Assembly: GCA_029984035.1 (NCBI GenBank)
Contig: JASBYJ010000008.1
Location: forward strand, 37,071-101,070
Direction of reading: 5' to 3'
Source: Conchiformibius sp.
GTDB taxonomy: Bacteria; Pseudomonadota; Gammaproteobacteria; Burkholderiales; Neisseriaceae
Length of the DNA stretch: 64,000 bases
Under the pieces are notes generated by a model. It searched no databases and was not told the DNA's origin. It saw only the letters and a list, made by a program, of their open reading frames with translations. Position numbers and translations under genes: made by a program. The first letter of the stretch is position 1; each line of letters opens with the position of its first letter. Positions 46,448-55,678 of the stretch are shown one piece after another.

Positions 46448-46778
46448 TTTATTCCCTCATCAGATAAAGAATTAATGGCGGCACTACCGCCACGCGATAG
46501 ATTCAGGCTGCTGCGCGAACAGTTTTATGCAAGCCTAAACTTAACCAGTGCTTACTATAAAAACACCAGTCTGTTCTGTCAATAGAAAAACGGTTCTACC
46601 GTTTTGCACAACCTGGAGTATATAATGCCCAAGTTTATGTTATTTGTCATATATTTTATAATCGCACTCACATCGACCCAGACAAGAAGTTGCATAAACA
46701 CAACACAGCAAACAACTTTTCTTTACATCCGCATCTGCCATAGCAGCCAAACATAATTTTATTATTCTGAAATTAAAT
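46448..46778. other. Promoter region between divergent rmpM and cysB-like gene
   Basis: It holds the rmpM promoter and about 100 bases of rmpM leader on the left, and the AT-rich start region of the LysR-type gene on the right. No gene is supported. Confidence 0.6.
46554..46582 (-). promoter_or_regulatory. Sigma-70 promoter of rmpM
   Basis: On the minus strand a perfect TTGACA and a TATAGT are separated by 17 bases. The start point would leave a leader of about 100 bases before the rmpM ATG. Confidence 0.85.
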
Positions 46779-47723
46779 ATGAAATTACAACAACTGCGCT
46801 ACATACTGGAAGTTTCCCGCCACAATCTGAACATTTCCGAAGCGGCGGATGCCGTCTTCACTTCGCAACCGGGCGTATCCAAGCAAATCCGACTGCTTGA
46901 GGAGGAGCTGGGAATACAAATTTTCATCCGCAGCGGCAAACGCATTGTAGCCACTACGGCTGCGGGCGATGCGGTATTGTCTTCGGTGGAACGCATTTTC
47001 AAGGAAGTACGTCATATACAAAATATCGGCAGCGAGTTTTCAGGCAGCCTGAATACCCAGCTCACTCTTGCCACAACCCATGTTTTTGCAAGATACAGGC
47101 TGCCTGAAACTCTTGCCGCATTTATGAAACTCTCTCCCGATGCACGCATACGCATCAAACAGGGCACGCCGGCACAAATTGCAGAAATGGTACACAACGG
47201 CACGGCGGATTTAGCGGTGGGCGCCGCTTCTTTCAATACGCAATACGATATCAAACTCCTGCCCTGCGGTGCTTGGCAATATATCGTATGCGTTCCGCAC
47301 GGACATCGCCTGGCAAGCCGAACGAGCCTAACGCTGCAAGACATTGCCGATTATCCTTTATTAACTTATCCTGCCGCCATGCAAAGCGGCGGCACTGTTG
47401 CCAACGCCTTTTTGCGTGCGGGTTTGGAACCTGATACCGCGCTGCTGTCCGATGACAGCGAACTACTCAAAACATATGCCGGACAGGGTTTGGGCATCGC
47501 GCTGCTAGACAACCACGCCTATCATCCCGAGCAAGACAACGGCCTGCACGCCATCGCCGCACACCATCTGTTTGAGTACAGCGAAAATGCCGTTATGTTG
47601 CGCCGCGACACTCTAATCCGCAGCGATATGTACACCCTTATCGCCCTACTCAATCCCGCCTTAACCCGCGACAAAGTCGACCAATTGATGCATACCCCCG
47701 CCATAGAGGATTTTTCCATTTGA
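46779..47723 (+). CDS. cysB: LysR-type regulator, CysB family
   Basis: A 314-residue regulator. The N-terminal HTH reads NISEAADAVFTSQPGVSKQI and RLLEEELGIQIFIRSGKRI, which matches CysB/Cbl (E. coli CysB has the same SQPGISKQ). The effector domain includes LTLATTHVFARYRLP and QGTPAQIAEMVHNGTADLAV. CysB activates sulfate assimilation and cysteine synthesis in response to N-acetylserine. Uptake sequences encode FSGSLNTQ and YRLPETLA. It overlaps the next gene by four bases (TTGA). Confidence 0.9.
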   Translation: MKLQQLRYILEVSRHNLNISEAADAVFTSQPGVSKQIRLLEEELGIQIFIRSGKRIVATTAAGDAVLSSVERIFKEVRHIQNIGSEFSGSLNTQLTLATTHVFARYRLPETLAAFMKLSPDARIRIKQGTPAQIAEMVHNGTADLAVGAASFNTQYDIKLLPCGAWQYIVCVPHGHRLASRTSLTLQDIADYPLLTYPAAMQSGGTVANAFLRAGLEPDTALLSDDSELLKTYAGQGLGIALLDNHAYHPEQDNGLHAIAAHHLFEYSENAVMLRRDTLIRSDMYTLIALLNPALTRDKVDQLMHTPAIEDFSI

Positions 47724-48910
47724 AAACGCGCATACAACACCTTTGGCACACCCTATCAAGCTACAAAAGCTACGGATTTTGCCGTTTCGTTTTCCGCCGC
47801 TTCAGCGAAGTGGGCGTGCCGCAAGTGGCAGGCAGCCTGACTTTCACCACGCTGTTATCCCTCGTACCGCTGCTGACCGTCATGCTGGTTATGGTAACCG
47901 CCTTCCCCGTATTCGGAGACGTATCCGACTCGCTAAACCATTTCATCCAACGCACCATCGTGCCCAGCGGCGCATCCGCCATCGGCGAGTACCTCGACGA
48001 ATTCAAAGTTCAGGCAGGCAGCCTCACCGCGGTCGGCATACTGATTATGATGCTCACCGCCCTGATGCTGATTCACACCATAGACGAAACCTTCAACCGT
48101 ATCTGGCGCGTCCGCAGACAACGCTCCCTGTTAGTACGCCTGCCCGTGTATTGGGCATTGCTCACCATCGGACCCATCGCGATAGGCATCAGCCTTTCCG
48201 CCTCCGCCCAACTCATGCAGGCAGAACATTTCGGCCACTTTTCAGGCAGCCTGAAAACCCTGTCGCAAATCCTGCTCAACAGCCTTTTCCTCACCCTTCT
48301 ATACCGCATCGTTCCCAACTGCCACGTACCCCTGCGCCACGCTCTCGCAGGAGCCTTGCTCACAGCCGTCCTGCTCGAAGGCGCAAAATGGGGCTTCGGA
48401 CTCTATCTGCGCAACTTCAACAGCTACCGACTGATTTACGGCGCATTCGCCTTGATACCGATATTTCTCGTATGGCTGCACCTTTTATGGATGATAATCA
48501 TCGGCGGCGCACTGCTCACCTCCTGTATCGGCTATTGGCAAAACCAAGCCTTCCGCCATGCCGACAAACCCCAAATTTTCGGCGACGCCCTCGCCCTACT
48601 GCTACTGCTTGCCCAAGCCCAAGAGCAAGGCAAAACCCTTAGCGTACAAGACATCAACCGCCGTCTCGGCATCGGTTTCGACCGCGCCGAAAACCTGCTC
48701 AGCCTGTTCGCACGCCACCGCTACGCCGAATACGGACAAAAAGGCTGGCTGCTGCGTACCGCCGCCGAACATATCCGCCTAAAAGAACTGTTCAACCAAT
48801 TCGCCTGCCACCCCGAAAACCAACCGCTGATAGCAACACACATCCATATCGACGACCTGACACTCGCACAATTGCTTGAACACAAGCGGAATACTTTTCA
48901 GGCTGCCTGA
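47720..48910 (+). CDS. yihY: YihY/BrkB-family inner-membrane protein
   Basis: A 396-residue protein of the YihY family (UPF0761), once called ribonuclease BN. Six membrane helices are apparent, for example LLSLVPLLTVMLVMVTAFPV and VHLLWMIIIGGALLTS-type segments; GVPQVAGSLTFTTLLSLVPL is the family signature. The last 110 residues form a soluble domain with a possible winged-helix. It starts at a TTG that overlaps the cysB stop, so the two are coupled. It ends in FQAA with the TGA supplied by an uptake sequence. Its role is not established; nuclease activity was assigned wrongly. Confidence 0.85.
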   Translation: MKTRIQHLWHTLSSYKSYGFCRFVFRRFSEVGVPQVAGSLTFTTLLSLVPLLTVMLVMVTAFPVFGDVSDSLNHFIQRTIVPSGASAIGEYLDEFKVQAGSLTAVGILIMMLTALMLIHTIDETFNRIWRVRRQRSLLVRLPVYWALLTIGPIAIGISLSASAQLMQAEHFGHFSGSLKTLSQILLNSLFLTLLYRIVPNCHVPLRHALAGALLTAVLLEGAKWGFGLYLRNFNSYRLIYGAFALIPIFLVWLHLLWMIIIGGALLTSCIGYWQNQAFRHADKPQIFGDALALLLLLAQAQEQGKTLSVQDINRRLGIGFDRAENLLSLFARHRYAEYGQKGWLLRTAAEHIRLKELFNQFACHPENQPLIATHIHIDDLTLAQLLEHKRNTFQAA

Positions 48911-49021
48911 AACATCCCATCAAGCATATATCCTGACAACAAATTACGTTAAAATACCCATCTTTCCAATTCCCGCATCTGCCCGTTAAACGGCAGATGC
49001 CCTTTTATTCAAATAACCGCC

Positions 49022-50017
49022 ATGCAAAAAAACGCCTCCCAAATCACCGACACCGGCATCGCCGCCGTCCAAGCCGCCGCCGACCACCAAGCCCTCGAAC
49101 AAGTCAAAGCCCAATATCTCGGCAAAAGCGGCGAACTCAACCTGCTGCTGAAACAACTCGGCCAAATGCCGCCCGAAGAACGCAAAACCGTAGGCGCGTT
49201 TATCAACGAATGCAAAACCCGCTTTCAGACAGCCTACCAAAACCGCCGCGATGCGCTGGACGAAGCCAAACTGCAAGCGCGTTTGGCGGCGGAGGCTTTG
49301 GACGTGAGCCTGCCCGCGCGCGAGCGCGGCGAAGGCGGTTTGCACCCCGTAACCCTGACTTTGCAGCGCGTGGTGGAGCTGTTTCACGGCATGGGTTTTG
49401 ACGTGGCGGACGGCCCCGAAATCGAAGACGATTTTCACAATTTCCAAGCCCTGAACATTCCGCAAAACCACCCCGCCCGCGCCATGCAGGACACGTTTTA
49501 TGTGGAAAACGGCGATGTTTTGCGTACCCACACTTCGCCGATTCAAATCCGCTACATGCTGGACAAAAAACAGCCGCCGATTCGCATCATCGCGCCCGGC
49601 CGCGTGTACCGCGTGGACAGTGACGCCACCCATTCGCCGATGTTCCATCAGGCGGAGGGCTTGTGGGTGGAACAGGACGTGAGTTTCGCCGACCTGAAAG
49701 CCGTGTTCACCGAATTTATCCGCCGCTTTTTTGAACGCGATGATTTGCAAGTGCGTTTCCGCCCCTCGTTTTTTCCGTTTACCGAACCTTCCGCCGAAAT
49801 TGACATTATGGCGGACAACGGCAAATGGCTGGAAGTAGGCGGCTGCGGCATGGTGCATCCCAATGTTTTGCAAAATGTGAACATCGACCCCGAACAATAC
49901 ACCGGTTTCGCATTCGGCATCGGGCTGGACAGATTTGCCATGCTGCGCTACGGCGTGAACGATTTGCGCCTGTTTTTTGAGAACGATTTGGGCTTTTTGG
50001 CTCAGTTTCAGAAATAA
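49022..50017 (+). CDS. pheS: Phenylalanyl-tRNA synthetase alpha chain
   Basis: A 331-residue class II synthetase subunit carrying the catalytic site. The N-terminal coiled coil includes LGKSGELNLLLKQLGQMPPE; motif 2 is RVYRVDSDATHSPMFHQAEG; motif 3 is GFAFGIGLDRFAMLRYGV. Length as expected. Normally pheT follows at once; here 1.86 kb with two other genes lie in between. Confidence 0.97.
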   Translation: MQKNASQITDTGIAAVQAAADHQALEQVKAQYLGKSGELNLLLKQLGQMPPEERKTVGAFINECKTRFQTAYQNRRDALDEAKLQARLAAEALDVSLPARERGEGGLHPVTLTLQRVVELFHGMGFDVADGPEIEDDFHNFQALNIPQNHPARAMQDTFYVENGDVLRTHTSPIQIRYMLDKKQPPIRIIAPGRVYRVDSDATHSPMFHQAEGLWVEQDVSFADLKAVFTEFIRRFFERDDLQVRFRPSFFPFTEPSAEIDIMADNGKWLEVGGCGMVHPNVLQNVNIDPEQYTGFAFGIGLDRFAMLRYGVNDLRLFFENDLGFLAQFQK

Positions 50018-50057
50018 ACCGTTCAGGCTACCTGAAAATAATTGAAAGATAAATAAA

Positions 50058-51140
50058 ATGGCAAAGATTTTTTCATTAACAGTCAATGGTTATAAATCCA
50101 TTCGAGAGTTGCAGAATTTTCAGTTTCATAATCTAAATGTTTTGATTGGTGCAAACGGCGCCGGTAAAAGCAATTTTATTAGTCTGTTTCGTTTATTGAA
50201 TGCGATATATGAACAACAATTGCAACTTTATGTGCAAAAACAAGGTGGCCCAGATGCTTTATTGCATTTCGGGAGAAAGGAAACAGAAAAAATTCATGTA
50301 GAATTTTATTTTAAAAATAATGGATATAAGTTTAAACTAATTCCTACCAATGATAATAGACTAATTTTTGAGAAAGAAACTGCTTATTATAAAAACAATA
50401 CTCATCTTAAAAATTATGATAGAACTTTGGGCTACGGGCTCGAAGAATCTAAATTAAAAGAAGCACAGGATACTTTTTCTCCTTATATTCGTAATGCTCT
50501 AAAAAACTGGCGTGTTTACCATTTCCACGATACCAGTGAAACCGCCAAAGTGAAACAAAAACACGCAAGCAATGATAATCTGACCTTTAAACCTGATGCC
50601 GCTAATTTGGCTGCTTATTTGTATCGAATTTATTCAGACTATCCAGATGAATACAAACGGATTGTAGAAAGTATTCGTCTGGTTTTACCATTTTTTCATG
50701 ATTTTGTTCATCGTGATGGAGAGCCAGAAACAATAGAATTGGAATGGACGCAAGTTGGCAAAACAGATACGCCTTTGAAGGCATATATGCTTTCAGACGG
50801 CAGTTTGCGATTTATCTGTTTAGTAACACTTTTATTACAACCGAGTAGCTTATTGCCTGATACGGTTTTAATTGATGAGCCTGAACTGGGGTTGCATCCT
50901 TATGCAATTACAGTTTTAGCCGATATTTTCAAACAAGTTACCGAAACAAAACAATTAATTGTATCTACGCAATCCGTTGAATTGGTGAATGAATTTAACC
51001 CCGAAGATGTGGTGGTTGTGAATCAAAAAAATGGTGCTTCTACATTTGAACGTTTATCCCAAGAAAAACTTGCTAATTGGCTGGAAGATTATTCTTTGGG
51101 AGAGTTATGGAAACAAAATGTTTTCGGAGGACGTCCATAG
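50058..51140 (+). CDS. AAA-family ATPase (AAA_21/OLD-like), putative defence protein
   Basis: A 360-residue ATPase of the ABC/SMC-like AAA_21 group. Walker A is GANGAGKS (residues 31-38), preceded by NGYKSIRELQNF, the usual beginning. The signature-like loop is LSDGSLRFICLV, Walker B is TVLIDEPELGLHP and the D-loop/H-switch region is QLIVSTQSVELVNEF. There is no long coiled coil, and the middle region (residues 80-200) is lysine- and asparagine-rich. It overlaps the following DUF4276 gene by one base. Such ATPases act as sensors or motors in two-gene defence systems with a TOPRIM nuclease partner. AT-rich and likely acquired. Confidence 0.85.
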   Translation: MAKIFSLTVNGYKSIRELQNFQFHNLNVLIGANGAGKSNFISLFRLLNAIYEQQLQLYVQKQGGPDALLHFGRKETEKIHVEFYFKNNGYKFKLIPTNDNRLIFEKETAYYKNNTHLKNYDRTLGYGLEESKLKEAQDTFSPYIRNALKNWRVYHFHDTSETAKVKQKHASNDNLTFKPDAANLAAYLYRIYSDYPDEYKRIVESIRLVLPFFHDFVHRDGEPETIELEWTQVGKTDTPLKAYMLSDGSLRFICLVTLLLQPSSLLPDTVLIDEPELGLHPYAITVLADIFKQVTETKQLIVSTQSVELVNEFNPEDVVVVNQKNGASTFERLSQEKLANWLEDYSLGELWKQNVFGGRP

Positions 51141-51817
51141 TGAAAACTGTCATCGTACTGGTAGAAGGGCAGTCAGAAGAAACATTTATTCGGGATGTGG
51201 TTGCACCTGCTTTTCATCATCTGGAAATTTATCTTCAACCGCGCTGTATTCCTACTTCTAAAAGTAGCAAAGGTGGTGCAGTTACTTTTGAACGATTTAT
51301 GCATCATGCACGAAATACTTTGAATGAACGACAAGATACTTATGTTACGACTATGCTTGATTTGTATGGATTAGATAGTAATTTCCCTAATTATCAGGAA
51401 GCATCATCATATATTGATATTTATCGAAAAGCTGAAACATTAGAATTAGGTTTGGCGAATAAAGTTATTGAAACAATATCGTGCAGACCTGAACGCTTTA
51501 TTCCTTATATTCAGCCTTATGAATTTGAAGGATTGTTATTTTCTGATGTAGAAAGATTGAGCCAGCAAGAACCCGATTGGAAAAAATCACTGAATATCTT
51601 ACAGGGCATACGTTCACAATTTGATACGCCCGAACACATCAATAATAGTTATGAAACCAAACCATCTAAACGATTAGAAGATTGCTTATCGCCTAAATAT
51701 CGAAAAACACGACACGGTCCATTAGCCGCAAAAAATATTACACTAGCAACTATTGAACGAGAATGTCATCATTTTCATGGTTGGTTAGAAAAATTAAGAA
51801 TCTTAGAACCTTTATAA
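51140..51817 (+). CDS. DUF4276 family protein, TOPRIM-like putative nuclease
   Basis: A 225-residue protein, start GTG at 51140 with CGGAGG upstream; a frame extending to 51077 would lie in the ATPase gene. VIVLVEGQSEETFIRDVV at the N-terminus has the Glu of a TOPRIM-type fold (VEGxxE); MLDLYGLDSNFP near residue 75 supplies acidic residues, and PYIQPYEFEGLLFSDVERL a third acidic cluster. These are the usual DUF4276 landmarks. TOPRIM acids bind metal for strand cleavage. It shares an operon with the ATPase (one-base overlap), so they probably form one complex. Function is inferred from architecture only. Confidence 0.82.
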   Translation: MKTVIVLVEGQSEETFIRDVVAPAFHHLEIYLQPRCIPTSKSSKGGAVTFERFMHHARNTLNERQDTYVTTMLDLYGLDSNFPNYQEASSYIDIYRKAETLELGLANKVIETISCRPERFIPYIQPYEFEGLLFSDVERLSQQEPDWKKSLNILQGIRSQFDTPEHINNSYETKPSKRLEDCLSPKYRKTRHGPLAAKNITLATIERECHHFHGWLEKLRILEPL

Positions 51818-51878
51818 TAAATAATTTCAGGCAGTCTGAAAGAAATTTTTAAATTTAAAAACAATGAGATTTTGAAAA

Positions 51879-54239
51879 ATGCAATTCCCCCACTCTTGGC
51901 TAAAAACACAAGCCGACTTCGATTTACCCCCCGACCAACTCGCCCACCTGCTGACGATGGCAGGCTTGGAAGTGGAAGAAACCGCCCCCGCAGCCCCCGC
52001 ATTTTCTGGCGTGGTGGTGGCGCAGGTGCAATCCGTTGAAAAACACCCTGATGCCGACCGCCTCAACATCACCCGCGTGGATGCAGGCACGGGCGAACTG
52101 CTGCAAATCGTCTGCGGTGCGCCGAATGTGCGCGCGGGCATGAAAGTGCCGTGCGCCTTGGCGGGCGCGGTGCTGCCCGGCGATTTCAAAATCAAGCCCA
52201 CCAAAATGCGCGGGCAAGCGTCCAACGGCATGCTCTGTTCCGCCAAAGAATTGGGGCTGCCTGAAACCGGCGCGGACGGCTTGCTGGAACTGCCCGCCGA
52301 TGCGCCCGTAGGCACGAAGCTGCGCGACTATCTGGATTTGGACGACACCGTTTTCACCTTAAAAATCACGCCTAACCGCGCCGATTGTTTGAGCATCAAA
52401 GGCTTGGCGCGGGAAGTGGCAGCGTTGGCGCAATGTGCGTTTGCCGCGCCCGACATTCCCGCCGTCCCCACCGCGAGAGATGCCGCCGTCCCCGTCCGCA
52501 TTGACACGCCCGCCGACTGCGGTCGTTTTATCAGCCGTCCGATTCGCGGCGTGAACGCCCGTGCCGCTTCGCCCGCGTGGTTGGTGCGCCGTTTGGAACG
52601 TTGCGGCGTGCGCAGCATTTCCGCGCTGGTGGACATCGGCAACTATGTCATGCTGGAACTCGGTCAGCCGATGCACGTTTTTGATGCCGACAAACTTTCA
52701 GGCAGCCTGCACGTGCGCCGCGCCCGCAACGGCGAAACGCTGGCGTGTCTGAACGGAAAAACCGTTACCTTGCAAGATGATACGCTGGTGGTGGCGGACG
52801 AAGCGGGCGCGTTGAGCATGGCGGGTTTGATGGGCGGCGAAGCCAGCGCGGTCGGCGACGACACGCAAAACATCGTCTTGGAATCGGCGTGGTTTGCGCC
52901 CGACATCATCGCCGGCAAATCGCGCCAATACGGCTTCGGCTCGGATTCGTCCTTCCGATTTGAACGCGGCGTGGACTTCGCCATCACCCGCGAAGCGGTA
53001 GAGCGTGCCACTGCGCTGGTGCTGGAAATTTGCGGCGGCGAAGCGGGACAGGTTTTTGAAGCAACGGGCGAATTGCCCGAATGCGCCGCAGTATCCGTGC
53101 GTACGGCGCGGGTAGAAAAAGTGTTGGGCGTGGCGGTGTCCGCCGAACGCATCGGACGGATTTTGGCGGATTTGGGCTTGCAGCCGCAGCAAACGGCGGA
53201 CGGTTTTAGCGTGTGCGTGCCGCCGTTCCGCTTTGATTTGGTCTTGGAAGCGGATTTGATTGAAGAAATCGCCCGCGTTTATGGTTATGAAAACATTCCC
53301 GATGATGCGCCGCACGGACGTTTGGCGATGCTCGCGCTGCCTGAAAACCGCCGTCCGCGCTTTGACATTTACCGCCACATGGCGGGGCGCGGTTTCCGCG
53401 AAATCGTCAGCTACGCCTTTACCGATGAGGCGTGGGAGCGCGATTTTGCCGCGAATGGCGACCCGATTCGTCTGCAAAACCCGCTTGCCGCGCAATACGG
53501 CGTGATGCGTTCCACCTTGATTGGCAGCTTGATTCAGGTTTTGAAACATAATCTTAACCGCAAACACAGCCGCGTGCGCCTGTTTGAAATCGCCCGCGTG
53601 TTCGCCAAAAACGCGGACGGCAGCTTCCGCCAGCACGAGCGCGTGGGCGCGTTGGCATACGGCGCGGCCTTGCCCGAACAGTGGGGCGAAACGGCGCGGC
53701 CGGTGGATTTTTACGACTTGAAAGCGGACGCGGAAAGCCTGTTGGCGGGACAGGGCGCGGAATTTGTCGCGGCGGCGCACCCCGCGCTGCACCCCGGACG
53801 CAGCGCGAACATCGTGGTCGGCGGCGAAACGGTGGGCTTTATCGGCGAATTGCACCCGAAATGGCTGCAACAATATGATTTGCCGAACGCGCCTTTGCTG
53901 TTTGAACTGGATATGGCGGCGGTGTCGGCGCGGGACAAAACCGTTTACCGTCCCGTGTCCAAGTTTCAGGCGGTGCGCCGCGATTTGGCGTTTGTGTTGC
54001 CCGAAAGCACGGCTTACGCCGAATTGGAACAGGCATTGTGCAGCGTAAACAGTCCTTTAATCCGTGAAATCGCGCTGTTTGACCTCTATCGCGGCGCGGG
54101 GCTGCCTGAAAACATGAAAAGCATGGCGGTGAAAATCCTGCTGCAGGACGACCACTCCACGCTCACCGATGAGGCGGTGGAAGCGATAGTCAATGAATTG
54201 ATTGAAGCGGCCGGGAAACTCGGAGCCCAACTTCGTTGA
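51879..54239 (+). CDS. pheT: Phenylalanyl-tRNA synthetase beta chain
   Basis: A 786-residue subunit with the EMAP-like tRNA-binding domain (VVVAQVQSVEKHPDADRLNI), the B3/B4 editing domain (NRADCLSIKGLAREVAAL), B5 and a C-terminal anticodon-binding FDX domain (VSKFQAVRRDLAFVLPEST). Full length. The ribosome site is weak and lies in AT-rich sequence of the inserted segment, 61 bases beyond the DUF4276 stop. Its supply therefore depends on transcription through the insert or on a promoter inside it. ihfA, which often follows pheT, is found here 3.3 kb away. Confidence 0.97.
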   Translation: MQFPHSWLKTQADFDLPPDQLAHLLTMAGLEVEETAPAAPAFSGVVVAQVQSVEKHPDADRLNITRVDAGTGELLQIVCGAPNVRAGMKVPCALAGAVLPGDFKIKPTKMRGQASNGMLCSAKELGLPETGADGLLELPADAPVGTKLRDYLDLDDTVFTLKITPNRADCLSIKGLAREVAALAQCAFAAPDIPAVPTARDAAVPVRIDTPADCGRFISRPIRGVNARAASPAWLVRRLERCGVRSISALVDIGNYVMLELGQPMHVFDADKLSGSLHVRRARNGETLACLNGKTVTLQDDTLVVADEAGALSMAGLMGGEASAVGDDTQNIVLESAWFAPDIIAGKSRQYGFGSDSSFRFERGVDFAITREAVERATALVLEICGGEAGQVFEATGELPECAAVSVRTARVEKVLGVAVSAERIGRILADLGLQPQQTADGFSVCVPPFRFDLVLEADLIEEIARVYGYENIPDDAPHGRLAMLALPENRRPRFDIYRHMAGRGFREIVSYAFTDEAWERDFAANGDPIRLQNPLAAQYGVMRSTLIGSLIQVLKHNLNRKHSRVRLFEIARVFAKNADGSFRQHERVGALAYGAALPEQWGETARPVDFYDLKADAESLLAGQGAEFVAAAHPALHPGRSANIVVGGETVGFIGELHPKWLQQYDLPNAPLLFELDMAAVSARDKTVYRPVSKFQAVRRDLAFVLPESTAYAELEQALCSVNSPLIREIALFDLYRGAGLPENMKSMAVKILLQDDHSTLTDEAVEAIVNELIEAAGKLGAQLR

Positions 54240-54291
54240 TGACATAATAAATGATTGGGTTCCGTGCCTATATCAGCAATATAAAAACTTC

Positions 54292-54339
54292 ATTCAGGCT
54301 GCCTGAAAAGCTTACAATGTGCTTTCAGGCAGCCTGAAT
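54292..54339 (+). terminator. DUS inverted-pair terminator after pheT
   Basis: ATTCAGGCTGCCTGAAA and its complement form a 17-bp stem with a 14-base loop, 53 bases after the pheT stop. Confidence 0.78.
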
Positions 54340-55385
54340 GCTGAATTCCAAAGGAAATTTACCTAATAACGGTCGCTTTCTACAGGATTCATACCGTCAG
54401 AGTAGTCTGGCTGATTACTGTAGAAAATATCTGATACTCTTAAAATCTAAGGGAACACTTGGGATATTTACAGAGAAACTCTGAAAAAATTCCAAGTACT
54501 TCCATATCAAAGGCATTTAGTAACAATAGACGACATATGAGCCAAGTGTATTGACAACTGTCTGAAGGCTGCTCTTCCTGCTTAATAAACCCGTGTGGTG
54601 CTGACGATATTTAAGGCATAGTCTTAATTACCGCTGCACCCTAATTCTTTAATTGCTTCATCAGCTTCGCTGAATTTGCGGGCAACGGTTTTTGTTGCTT
54701 CGCTATCTCCCGATTATGTGTGCTGCAGCCAGCACTTTTTATGTTACGGTTTTATTGTTTTCTGCTTGCACCAGCATCCCACCGAAGACTTTCGAGAGAA
54801 GGATTCAGCAACTTATTATTAAATTAATTAGAGACTGTAGTAGATTGCCCCTAAGTATTTCATCTTAAAACAGCATCCCCTACAGCACATAAAACAGCAA
54901 ACACAAAAATCGGCTTTCTGTTCTGCGCGTGTCCCGCAAAGGAGCCAATCAGAGTTAACGTTCATATATTCACGACTTAGTCGCAACCTTCCAAGTCGAT
55001 ATCCCCCCCCAGCGCGATTGGAATGAACGTTTTGCATTCTCAACCTGAAACAAGGTCAGCGTTTTTAAAGTTTGGATAAGACCAAGCTCAGTTATCAATT
55101 CCGAAAACATCGAACACTTCGCACGATTTGGCATTATTCAAGATTTGTTGCCCAAAATCGACTGTTGCTTCATCACAAGCATTCTATCTAAAACTTACAA
55201 ACCAAAGATAATCAAAAAGAAAACTCTGTTCCATTTACTAAATCCGTCCTTTGGTCTATCGCATGGCATATACTATTACCGTAATCCGTTTGACCGAAAA
55301 TAGAATGAACAGACTTTGTTAAAATAAGCAGACTACCTGCCGCAATGACAGGCAAAATAATCAGATTTCAGACGTAGAAATAATA
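54340..55385. other. Gene-poor decayed stretch beside a tRNA cluster
   Basis: About 1 kb without a supported gene. It contains short, stop-interrupted open frames on both strands, a run of eight C at 55003-55010 and AT-rich patches. It looks like worn-down accessory DNA, but I cannot name the source. The pheT hairpin borders it on the left and the tRNA-Ala terminator on the right. Confidence 0.5.
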
Positions 55386-55420
55386 AAAAAATCCCTAGAA
55401 TAATTTTCTAAGGATTTTTT
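55386..55420 (-). terminator. Intrinsic terminator after tRNA-Ala
   Basis: On the minus strand AAAAAATCCTTAGAA, a 5-base loop and TTCTAGGGATTTTTT form a 15-bp stem with a T tail, four bases after the tRNA 3' end. Confidence 0.85.
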
Positions 55421-55423
55421 ACT

Positions 55424-55499
<76 letters not shown>

Positions 55500-55505
55500 G
55501 AAATA

Positions 55506-55582
55506 TGGTGGCGAATCAGGGATTCGAACCCCGGACACAAGGATTATGATTCCTCTGCTCTAACCGACTGAGCTAATTCGCC
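55506..55582 (-). tRNA. tRNA-Met(CAT)
   Basis: A 77-base cloverleaf with encoded CCA. Acceptor stem GGCGAAT/ATTCGCC, D-arm GCTCAGTCGGTTAGAGC, anticodon loop ATCATAA with CAT, and T arm GGTTCGAATCC. The overall form is that of elongator Met tRNA; tRNA-Ile2 (lysidine type) is a lesser possibility. Confidence 0.92.
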
Positions 55583-55678
55583 ATTGCGTCTTGCGAAACG
55601 CGAACTATACCGATAGTGCCCGAAGCTGTCAAACCCAATCGGAAACTTTATTATTTAACAATATGATATTCAATAAAA

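Larger units (their letters stand above)
50018..51878 (+). mobile_element. Inserted accessory segment between pheS and pheT (minimal mobile element site)
   Basis: An AT-rich stretch with two genes separates pheS and pheT, both richer in G and C. It is flanked by uptake-like 12-mers that differ from the local dialect: AGGCTACCTGAA at 50025-50036 and AGGCAGTCTGAA at 51831-51842. In Neisseria this junction is a known exchange site where different restriction systems replace one another by transformation. No transposase, integrase or target duplication is seen. Confidence 0.7.

Noticed and set aside
48986..50086. 366-codon minus-strand frame
   Set aside because: It is antisense to pheS, which has all class II synthetase motifs.
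55003..55010. Run of eight C as a phase-variable tract
   Set aside because: It lies in no supported gene and no promoter is evident beside it.
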